From Nitratireductor sp. B36 (lineage in GTDB: Bacteria > Pseudomonadota > Alphaproteobacteria > Rhizobiales > Rhizobiaceae), in assembly GCF_020833685.1 (NCBI RefSeq), contig NZ_JACKZY010000004.1:124001-188000 (forward strand): a stretch of DNA of 64,000 bases, in the 5' to 3' direction. Made by a program: the position numbers and the translations under genes. Numbering within the stretch: position 1 is the first letter of the stretch; the number at the start of each line of letters is the position of its first letter. The notes beneath the pieces were generated by a model that saw nothing but the letters and a program-made list of their open reading frames with translations, ran no database searches and had not been told where the DNA came from. Shown here in pieces: positions 44,097-50,766 of the stretch.

Positions 44097-44626
44097 GGCT
44101 GACGACCTCGCATGGACTTTACCGCCTCGATCGCGCTCGACCCCAACGCCTTTACCGTATGGCCGCCCATGTAAAGCGAGATGAACCATGTGGTGAGCGT
44201 GAGCAGGATTGCGTGATCGACCAGTTCGATAGGCCAGCCCCAGGCATTCATCGCCGGACCGACAACAATGCGCCAGATCCAGAAGAAGGCCAGCAGATAC
44301 ATCCAGCCCCAGCGCCAGGCGCTTTGCCAAAACCCCTGTTCGGTTTCTGCCTGGAGAAGCGCGAACTGACCGTCGAGCCCCTTCGCCCAAAGGGCTATGA
44401 TTTCGGGCATGGTCGTTTCGACGTTCCGAACGGCGTCTTCCAGTTCCTTCTCATTGGCCTCCGGGAGCTGTTCGACAGGCACGCCGACCCGCTTAGCGAC
44501 TTCCTTGACCACCGTTTCGGCTAGTTGCCCGCCGGCCGGGCCGAAACGATCTCCGAGTACCTTGCCGACCAGTTTGGCCCCGACCTTGCTGGCGATCCCG
44601 GCGATGACGCCACCGATAAGGTTCAT
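44093..44626 (-). CDS. Holin of the 3TM (gene-transfer-agent) family
   Basis: 177 residues from the ATG at 44626, GGAG 7 bases upstream. A Gly-rich amphipathic N-terminus (NLIGGVIAGIASKVGAKLVG), a helical middle, then hydrophobic segments at about residues 105-125 (WGWMYLLAFFWIWRIVV) and 133-155 (ELVDHAILLTLTTWFISLYM). Matches the holin_3TM family used by Rhodobacterales GTAs and many alpha phages. ATG overlaps the lysozyme stop. Confidence 0.82.
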   Translation of the reverse strand: MNLIGGVIAGIASKVGAKLVGKVLGDRFGPAGGQLAETVVKEVAKRVGVPVEQLPEANEKELEDAVRNVETTMPEIIALWAKGLDGQFALLQAETEQGFWQSAWRWGWMYLLAFFWIWRIVVGPAMNAWGWPIELVDHAILLTLTTWFISLYMGGHTVKALGSSAIEAVKSMRGRQP

Positions 44627-45579
44627 CAGAAGCTCCTCAGAAACTTCGCGGTGCGCGGGAGGTGATTGGCAATGCGGGCCGCGATCATGTCGCGATAGTG
44701 CCAGGCGAGATAAAGCAGATAGACACCCGCGATTGCGCCGCCGACCGCGCCAATCCACTTCAGGAGCGCCGGATCGAGCGTGGTCGGATCGGGAAGGCTG
44801 GTGCCGGGTGACACGGCTTCACCGCCGCCCGCCACGACCGCTCCACCGGCCGCGCCACCGGCACCTTTTTTCGCGCTCTTGCGCGCATCCAGCTCGCGCT
44901 GCAGCGTGGAAAGTGTGGCCTTGCCGATGACTCCATCGACTGTGAGATCGTATTTTCGCTGGAAGTCGGAAACAGCGATGAGACTGATCCGGCCGGGGGT
45001 CGTACCGGGGTCGTAGCCAATGCTGCGGAAACCTTCCGCGATCTTGTCGATTTCGCCCGGCGTCAATGCGATGGCCACACCGGCAAAAGCCACGTTCGGT
45101 TTTGCCGGGTTTCTGGCGATCGAGATGTGCGCCGGCCACTTGTCGAGCAGAATTATGTCCGCCTCCTCACGGCGACGACGCTTCAGGCCCGGCAACACGC
45201 GCCCGCCCCCCTTCACCCAGAGCATGATTTTCGCACGGGCTTTGGCGGGATTATTGTTCCGGAACGCTTTCACCCAGGAAGCGCGATGGATGGCGCCGGT
45301 GTTGTAATCGAACGAGGTGGAACCGTCGAAGACATGCTGCGCCACTCTGCCGAGAGCCTTGCGGACGCGGGGCTCGTAGTTGCGCTTCAGCGCCAGGGCA
45401 AGAAGGCGAGAGGCTTCCTTTCGGGTGATTACCATGCCGGCCCTCGGAGTGACGACACCGCTGGCGGCGGTCAGTCCTCCGCCAATCGTCCAGATGCCAA
45501 CCGGATCACGGTAAGCTTTGAGAACGACCCCTTCGGCGCTTTCGAGGTATTCGATCCCTTTCGGGCTAATCGACTGCAT
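44626..45579 (-). CDS. Endolysin: GH24-type lysozyme with peptidoglycan-binding domain and C-terminal membrane helix
   Basis: 317 residues from the ATG at 45579 (MQSISPKG), GGAG 6 bases upstream. Catalytic E-9-D-6-T pattern in ESAEGVVLKAYRDPVGIW and TIGGG. A putative peptidoglycan-binding region follows near residues 190-230 (VSDFQRKYDLTVDGVIG), then a Gly/Ala linker and a single hydrophobic helix near residue 285 (WIGAVGGAIAGVYLLYLAW). No signal peptide; the C-terminal helix is unusual for a phage lysozyme. First gene of the lysis/packaging block behind late dyad site 3. Confidence 0.85.
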   Translation of the reverse strand: MQSISPKGIEYLESAEGVVLKAYRDPVGIWTIGGGLTAASGVVTPRAGMVITRKEASRLLALALKRNYEPRVRKALGRVAQHVFDGSTSFDYNTGAIHRASWVKAFRNNNPAKARAKIMLWVKGGGRVLPGLKRRRREEADIILLDKWPAHISIARNPAKPNVAFAGVAIALTPGEIDKIAEGFRSIGYDPGTTPGRISLIAVSDFQRKYDLTVDGVIGKATLSTLQRELDARKSAKKGAGGAAGGAVVAGGGEAVSPGTSLPDPTTLDPALLKWIGAVGGAIAGVYLLYLAWHYRDMIAARIANHLPRTAKFLRSF

Positions 45580-45648
45580 GGTGAGCTCCGGCACGTTCGA
45601 ACGAATTGGATTTCGTGCGAATGTGCCAGCCGAGCGCAGGCATTCACG

Positions 45649-45665
45649 CCCTGACAGCGTCAGTG
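45649..45665 (-). promoter_or_regulatory. Late-promoter dyad, site 3 (upstream of lysozyme gene)
   Basis: CCCTGACAGCGTCAGTG: CTGAC and GTCAG arms 3 bases apart, the same spacing as sites 1 and 2, with the outer CCC partly kept. Lies in the 150-base gap between the activator gene and the lysozyme gene, about 70 bases before the latter. Weakest copy of the three. Confidence 0.5.
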
Positions 45666-45729
45666 GGAAGGCGGGTGTTTTGAAGAAATCATGATGGGCA
45701 GCGCGATGTGTGATCCATCGCTGAGGATC

Positions 45730-46128
45730 TTAGAGCAGCTTTCCCTGCCGATCGTCAATCTCGTCGTCATCGCGCATCCGGGCACGTGCACGAAATGCGG
45801 ACCTTTCGTGCATGCCGGCCGCGCGCGCTGCCTGCGGTGCGGACATACCGGCCTCCAGCGCCCTGTGCAAGCGAAGTCGCTGTTCGCTCTGTTTCGCCAG
45901 CGGGATCGGAATGCGCGCGCCTGTGTTGCCGACGCGGAAATGGTTGCAGATTTTCGAGGCTGCTTCCTTGCCAACCAGTTCGGTGAGCCAGTGGCCGTCT
46001 TCCGCTTCGCGTGGGATGTAGATCGTGGTGCCGCCCTGTGTGCGGGCAAGCGCCCAGGCAGCCTCTGCGCCGGCCACGTCCGCAATCTCGGCGAGGATGG
46101 AAGGAAGGCTCGATCCAATGCTGCTCAT
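45730..46128 (-). CDS. Mor/C-type late transcription activator
   Basis: 132 residues. The Mor family pattern is seen: a dimerisation part with TIYIPREAEDGHWLTELVGKE (cited in part) and a C-terminal helix-turn-helix with RALEAGMSAPQAARAAGMHE. In Mu, Mor turns on middle and C turns on late genes by binding dyads near -40. Its place right before the lysozyme gene is that of Mu C. Only one gene of this family is seen, so it may do both jobs. Confidence 0.78.
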   Translation of the reverse strand: MSSIGSSLPSILAEIADVAGAEAAWALARTQGGTTIYIPREAEDGHWLTELVGKEAASKICNHFRVGNTGARIPIPLAKQSEQRLRLHRALEAGMSAPQAARAAGMHERSAFRARARMRDDDEIDDRQGKLL

Positions 46129-46328
46129 CGTTCGGCTTTCATCTTCAACTGGAGGGCTATCTGTTGCGTGGTGAGGGTTCTAAGCCGGGCCGTGAGCTCG
46201 ACGCGGCGGTGACTGTTCGGACGCATACGGTCGATGCGCTCCCGCAGTGACTGGCGCTGTTTCTGGATCACGTCGATCTCGTGCCAGTTGAACAGCGGCA
46301 GGTTGTCTGCCTGCGGGAGCTGTTGCAT
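46125..46328 (-). CDS. Small hypothetical phage protein
   Basis: 67 residues; AGGAGG stands 5 bases before the ATG at 46328. Mostly one long helix rich in Arg and Leu (RERIDRMRPNSHRRVELTAR). Overlaps the activator start by 4 bases, so translated just before it. No recognised function. Confidence 0.6.
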   Translation of the reverse strand: MQQLPQADNLPLFNWHEIDVIQKQRQSLRERIDRMRPNSHRRVELTARLRTLTTQQIALQLKMKAER

Positions 46329-46370
46329 TTCAACCTCCTGCCCGATCAAGGGGGATGGCGGTGCATGGTT

Positions 46371-46634
46371 TCATGACCAGAGGCTCGTGCGGGTGAGTGT
46401 GCCGATCACACGTTCACCAAGGCCCCTGCCGAATGCTCTAGCCTCGGCATCGTCGATTGATCCGCAGATGATGCTGCCGCCATAGGTGCGTTCATCTGCA
46501 CGGAACTCCGTGAGTAACATGACCTCTCGCGCAGCCAGAGCATTCATGCGCTCAAGGGGTATGCCGAAGAGGTCGTCAAACGGAACGCCATCAGCAACCG
46601 GCCGGTCAGGATCGACGCGCACTTCATCGCTCAT
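46371..46634 (-). CDS. Small hypothetical phage protein
   Basis: 87 residues from the ATG at 46634, which overlaps the GemA stop (ATGA). Contains FDDLFGIPLERMNALAAREV and TYGGSIICGSIDDAEARAFG. Nothing I recognise. Kept because of coupling and position in the early operon. Confidence 0.6.
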   Translation of the reverse strand: MSDEVRVDPDRPVADGVPFDDLFGIPLERMNALAAREVMLLTEFRADERTYGGSIICGSIDDAEARAFGRGLGERVIGTLTRTSLWS

Positions 46635-47263
46635 TTGCCCTGCGCCTCCCGGATCTGAACGCCGAGTCGGTTCATCACCGAGATCCAGTCGTCGCTCTGC
46701 ATGAACCTGGCATCGAGCTGAAGCTCGGTCGCCATCCAGTTCTGCACGCTCCGATTTTCGGCGAAAGACGGATCGAGCTTCTTCAGTATGAAGAACTGCG
46801 CTGCAGCGATGCGATATCCATCGCACTGCATCCAGTCGGGGAGAAATCTCTCCATCAGCCAGTTGACGCCCGCCTCGCGCGCCATCCAAGCCTTGATGCC
46901 CTCAATCGCTTTTCGGGCATCTTCTGGATGGTGCACAAACCTGACGTGATCAATTCCGGCCTGACGCTTCACAAAGGCGATAAGCGCGCGGTCGCTCCGG
47001 TCACGGACGATGCCAAGGTTCCATGCGGCGATCCAGAGCGCCTGCAGCTTCTTCGCATATTTGCCTTTGAGGCCCTTTTGAGAGGCGCTCGAACCGGGTT
47101 TGAAACCCTGATTGCGGAGAACCTCAATCACGCGGCGCTGCTCGTTTGGGGTCAGCTTGGCTGCAGAGTTCTTTCCCGTCTCGCGCATCAGCAGTGCGCG
47201 ATAGGTGTCATCGTCGAGACCGAGCTGTTTCTTGGCAACATGGATGGCTGCAAGCGCATTCAT
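46631..47263 (-). CDS. GemA-like regulatory protein (DUF1018, Mu gp16)
   Basis: 210 residues from the ATG at 47263; AAGGA lies 9 bases upstream. Typical DUF1018 parts: IHVAKKQLGLDDDTYRALL near the N-terminus, LTPNEQRRVIEVLRNQGF and LQALWIAAWNLGIVRDRS. In Mu, GemA modulates host gene expression and supercoiling early in the lytic cycle. Its promoter-side neighbour is the cargo gene on the opposite strand. Confidence 0.88.
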   Translation of the reverse strand: MNALAAIHVAKKQLGLDDDTYRALLMRETGKNSAAKLTPNEQRRVIEVLRNQGFKPGSSASQKGLKGKYAKKLQALWIAAWNLGIVRDRSDRALIAFVKRQAGIDHVRFVHHPEDARKAIEGIKAWMAREAGVNWLMERFLPDWMQCDGYRIAAAQFFILKKLDPSFAENRSVQNWMATELQLDARFMQSDDWISVMNRLGVQIREAQGK

Positions 47264-47331
47264 GATGTCCATTCCTTGTCAACGCCGGAACCAAATGCGA
47301 GAAGAAGTCTGTCGTGATGATTGAGGTCGTA

Positions 47332-48126
47332 ATGAACGATACTGTTTTCATGGCGGTGAGCTGTCTTATGTTCACCATCGTTGGCATCATAATTGGATTG
47401 GCGTTGGCTGACACCAGTTCTGGAACAACGTTTCTCAAAGATTGGCAACCTTTGGTGACAGGTATTCTCGCGGTTGCTGCCGCGATTTTTACAATCGTCC
47501 AAATGCGACGCTCTGATCGCCTGCAGGGGCGACGTCACGAACAGGTGATCGCGTTGAGCCTCAGAAGCGATGCATTGAAGATTCAGCAGGCTTCCGATCC
47601 TCTTGCAAAGTTGCTGAAGGGCTGGGCGGACGAGACCCAAAGTAGACTGGAGGCGATCAAGAAGGAGATTGACTCCGATGATCCGCAACCGCCCAGGTGG
47701 GAAAGCATAGACCTTTTCGAGAGCAAGGTACGGCAGATTGAGGGGATAATTGCTTGCCCCGAACTTGATTATGCCAAAAGCCTGCTTGATCCGAGCACCC
47801 TCAATCTTATTGAAAATATCCGCGCTAAAGCACCCTCGTTGGCAAAGCGGACATCCAAGATTATGAAATTGCAGCGGAATGGCAGCTTGCTGGGGAACGC
47901 AAAGGCGAACATTCGTGCGAGGCAGGGGAGAGCGGAGAAAGGCGAGCAATTCGAACCTGCTCCGCCCAGCTCGGACGAACTGGATCAAATCAGAGCCGAT
48001 TTCCCATTTGTTTTGCCAGTGATCGAATACGCGCAAAAACTCAGCGAGCAACTCGAATTCACTAACGGAGAGTACTCTAAGCATTTGCCGAGGTCTTGGA
48101 TGAATGAGGTTTCTGACGAGAGGTGA
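47332..48126 (+). CDS. Membrane-anchored cargo protein of unknown function (early region)
   Basis: 264 residues from the ATG at 47332 with GAGG 5 bases upstream. Two hydrophobic helices at the N-terminus (VFMAVSCLMFTIVGIIIGLA and WQPLVTGILAVAAAIFTIV), then a basic stretch and a ~190-residue helical cytoplasmic domain. Transcribed against the early operon and AT-richer than it. The region FLKDWQPLVTGILAV matches in design the N-terminus of the cargo gene at 37317-38069. Exclusion or abortive defence is possible; nothing proves it. Confidence 0.65.
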   Translation: MNDTVFMAVSCLMFTIVGIIIGLALADTSSGTTFLKDWQPLVTGILAVAAAIFTIVQMRRSDRLQGRRHEQVIALSLRSDALKIQQASDPLAKLLKGWADETQSRLEAIKKEIDSDDPQPPRWESIDLFESKVRQIEGIIACPELDYAKSLLDPSTLNLIENIRAKAPSLAKRTSKIMKLQRNGSLLGNAKANIRARQGRAEKGEQFEPAPPSSDELDQIRADFPFVLPVIEYAQKLSEQLEFTNGEYSKHLPRSWMNEVSDER

Positions 48127-48128
48127 AC

Positions 48129-48782
48129 TCATGCTTTTGCCAGATCAATCGTGACCGCCTCCCATCTGTCTTGGACGGTTTGACGGCGATAGAACCGCAC
48201 ATACTCCTTCGATCCGGTAACGCGCATGGCTTCACGAATGGCACGCATGGCTTCCATCCAGCGTGGATCATCGATGTCGAGCCGGAGCAACATGAAGATC
48301 TCGGCGCGGTTGACCTTGCCTTCCTTATCAGTGTTGAAGGCGCGAGTGATGATCGCACGGATCTTCGGGTCGCTGTCAGCTGCCCACTCGATCAGACATT
48401 CATCCAGGAGCTTCTTGGCCACCTGTAGCTGCGGCCCGAAATCGATGAACTCTGAAACCTGCACGCTGACCTTCATCAGTCCGTCAAACGTCTGATAGGT
48501 CCGGTTGCCCTTCGGCCCGCCTTTTGTGGAGTTGTACTCCTGCTCCAGCAGGGCATCGAACTCGCCGAGGTCAGTCATGGTGTGACCACGGAACCGCGAG
48601 ATCTGCGCCGACAGTTCATCCGCAAAGGCCATTATCTTTCGGACGGTCTCATCTTCGAGCCGATCGGCAGGTCGGATTGTTTCAATCGGGACCAGGTTGC
48701 CCTTGGCGTCAGGCATATAGCGCTTGCCCTTGACTAGCACTTCGCCGGTTTCAGGGCGTTCTTCGAGAATGACAGCTTCCAT
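48129..48782 (-). CDS. DUF3164 family phage protein
   Basis: 217 residues. DUF3164 is common in Mu-like early regions: GKRYMPDAKGNLVPIETI at the N-terminus, LEQEYNSTKGGPKGNRTYQT in the middle, and LDIDDPRWMEAMRAIREAM near the end. Role unknown, perhaps in replication. Convergent with the cargo gene (2-base gap). Confidence 0.85.
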   Translation of the reverse strand: MEAVILEERPETGEVLVKGKRYMPDAKGNLVPIETIRPADRLEDETVRKIMAFADELSAQISRFRGHTMTDLGEFDALLEQEYNSTKGGPKGNRTYQTFDGLMKVSVQVSEFIDFGPQLQVAKKLLDECLIEWAADSDPKIRAIITRAFNTDKEGKVNRAEIFMLLRLDIDDPRWMEAMRAIREAMRVTGSKEYVRFYRRQTVQDRWEAVTIDLAKA

Positions 48783-48786
48783 TTTT

Positions 48787-49095
48787 CTACTCCGGGTGCG
48801 TGTTGTTCTGATCGCGCAGCGCGATCATCAAATCGGTGATGCGGTCGACCTGCGTCTGGATGGCGTGTTCCCGCTTATTCTCCTGCTGGTCATCGCCGCT
48901 CTGCTCTCGCTTCAGTGCACGCACGAGCGTTTCCGCTTCGATGGCCACTTCCTAAAAGCGCTCGGTGGCATGAGCAAGCGCGACCACTTCGGACGTACTC
49001 GCGGCGACGGCATTGCGGCGCGGGTTGGAGATGATCTTCCCAGCGAGGTCGATGATGTCGACCTGCGATGCGAGTGAGAGAAGGGGCTCGGTCAT
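48787..49095 (-). pseudogene. Small early phage gene split by an in-frame amber codon
   Basis: From the ATG at 49095 the frame reads 47 codons (MTEPLLSLASQVDIIDL ... AHATERF), then TAG at 48952-48954, then continues open in the same frame (EVAIEAETLVRALKREQ) to a TAG at 48787. Without the inner stop it would be a 102-residue, mostly helical protein that fits the gap between its neighbours exactly. Either the gene is broken by one base change, or the amber codon is read through, or GTG at 48948 restarts translation. No family recognised. Confidence 0.65.
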
Positions 49096-49397
49096 TACGC
49101 TGCTCCTTCAGGGTCTGACGTGGGAACCGGTCTCGGAATGATCGGGAAGAGCGCGAGATTGGTACCCGGCCTGTCGACCTCCTGGGTGATGTTCCACCAC
49201 GCCGCAGCCGAATTGCGGACATGACGGGCAATCTCGATCTCTTGATGCTTCGCGGCCTGGAACAGCAGGTCGCAACACACCTGAAGCGCGCGCGCATGGG
49301 CAGGCTCCAGGACGCGGCGTGAATGGCAATACGGCGTGAGTTCGGCCTTGAGTTCCCGAATGCCGTCTGAGACTTCCATCCGACAGAGTTCGCTCAT
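49095..49397 (-). CDS. Small hypothetical phage protein
   Basis: 100 residues. Middle part LEPAHARALQVCCDLLFQAAKH is a helix with two adjacent Cys; AAAWWNITQEVDRPGTNLAL follows. One-base overlap with the next gene start and 4-base overlap with the previous stop show that it belongs to the early operon. No known family. Confidence 0.6.
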   Translation of the reverse strand: MSELCRMEVSDGIRELKAELTPYCHSRRVLEPAHARALQVCCDLLFQAAKHQEIEIARHVRNSAAAWWNITQEVDRPGTNLALFPIIPRPVPTSDPEGAA

Positions 49398-49684
49398 GAC
49401 TTTCTCCTAAAATCAGGACGGATGATCACGCCGCAAGGGTCGGTGACGAGGCCCCGAAGGGCCTCATCAGCTTCGCTCTCCATAATCTCACGACCGAGCC
49501 GCTCGCTTTCTCCGAGCCGATGCACGCGCAGCTCCTGCTCCTGGCTGGCTGTAAGGTCCGAGATAAGCCGGAGTTGTTCGGCAAGCTGCGCGGTCACGGC
49601 GGGCGTGAGGCGAACTCCGCTTTTGGAGTGCTGGCGGAAGTAATCGGCGAGCCGCGAAAGCTCTGTTGAAGCTATAGCCGCCAT
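49394..49684 (-). CDS. Small hypothetical phage protein
   Basis: 96 residues from the ATG at 49684, 2 bases after the MuB stop. Helical, acidic-basic mixed (LTPAVTAQLAEQLRLISDLT, then ESERLGREIMESEADEALRG). No recognised domain; coupled to its neighbours. Confidence 0.6.
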   Translation of the reverse strand: MAAIASTELSRLADYFRQHSKSGVRLTPAVTAQLAEQLRLISDLTASQEQELRVHRLGESERLGREIMESEADEALRGLVTDPCGVIIRPDFRRKS

Positions 49685-49686
49685 GA

Positions 49687-50730
49687 TCACACCATGTCCT
49701 CGACGTCGCGGTTCTTCCAAGCGGCTCGAATGTGATCGATAGACAGTGTCTGCCCGCTGCCGATGGAAAGCATCGAGGCGAGTTTCATGGTCTTGTCGAT
49801 CTGCCGCATGGCGCCACCCTTCATGCCGATGGCGACCAAGAGGTTAACGGCGTCGGGGTCCTTGACCTTCCATGCTTCGATGAACGCCTGCAGATCCTCT
49901 TTCCTTGGCTTGTCGCGTTTGAGGCGTTTCCCGAGCCGGCTCTTGAGCTGTGCATAGGAAGGACCGTCACTGCGCTTGGCAAAGCGGCCATAGATCTCGC
50001 TGTTGCCGACCAGCGCGATACCGCAATGATGGTTGTCGGCGAAGTGGCGCAGCTGGTTGATCGCGTCATCGACAAGGTTCTGAGCTTCGTCGACGATAAG
50101 CAGGGTCTCACCACCGGCGCGCTCAAGGCGTTTACCAATGGCGCGTGTCAGGCGTGCCGGGTTGTGGACCTGGACGTCTAGCTCCGAGGCAAGTTCGACC
50201 AGCATGCCGTGAACCGTCTTCGTGTGTGGCGACATCGTGGCCATGAAGACATTGGCGCGTGTGTCGCAATAGTGTCGGCAGGTGGCCGTTTTCCCCGATC
50301 CGGCATTCAGCGTAATCATGACGAGGTCGCCTGTGGCCTGCGCCCAGGTGAGCGTTTCCATGATCTCGAAAGCAGTTCGCGTCTTGATAAACGGAGGAGA
50401 GGACGGAATGCCGGACGTCAGGTCACCAGCTTCCGCCACGGCGTCCAGCCACTTGGCGACTAGAAGGTTCTGGTTCTCCAGACGACCGGCATATTTGCCG
50501 GAGTACCATTGCGAGAAGGTACCTTCGGCCATGCCGATGCGACGGGCGATCTCAGCCTTCGAGAGCTTCATCGACGTAGCAGTTTCAATCACTCGGTTGA
50601 TTAGCGTGCGCCACTCCTCGATATCGCTGGCCGTTCTATTGGAGAGCGATGCATCAGGCTCTGCGCGTGGTGGCTCCCAATTGGTGGCCGTTGCCGTTTT
50701 GAGTTGGCTTGTGCCCAAGAATTCATTCAT
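49687..50730 (-). CDS. MuB-like ATPase, transposition target-selection protein
   Basis: 347 residues. An N-terminal helix-turn-helix (MKLSKAEIARRIGMAEGTFS) precedes an AAA+ domain with Walker A NAGSGKTAT and Walker B TLLIVDEAQNL. The C-terminal ~60 residues match the MuB C-terminal fold. Binds target DNA, stimulates the transposase and gives target immunity. Lies 36 bases after the transposase stop. Confidence 0.9.
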   Translation of the reverse strand: MNEFLGTSQLKTATATNWEPPRAEPDASLSNRTASDIEEWRTLINRVIETATSMKLSKAEIARRIGMAEGTFSQWYSGKYAGRLENQNLLVAKWLDAVAEAGDLTSGIPSSPPFIKTRTAFEIMETLTWAQATGDLVMITLNAGSGKTATCRHYCDTRANVFMATMSPHTKTVHGMLVELASELDVQVHNPARLTRAIGKRLERAGGETLLIVDEAQNLVDDAINQLRHFADNHHCGIALVGNSEIYGRFAKRSDGPSYAQLKSRLGKRLKRDKPRKEDLQAFIEAWKVKDPDAVNLLVAIGMKGGAMRQIDKTMKLASMLSIGSGQTLSIDHIRAAWKNRDVEDMV

Positions 50731-50766
50731 CTAAAAGGTTCCTGTACATTTTGGCCTTTAGGCCGG

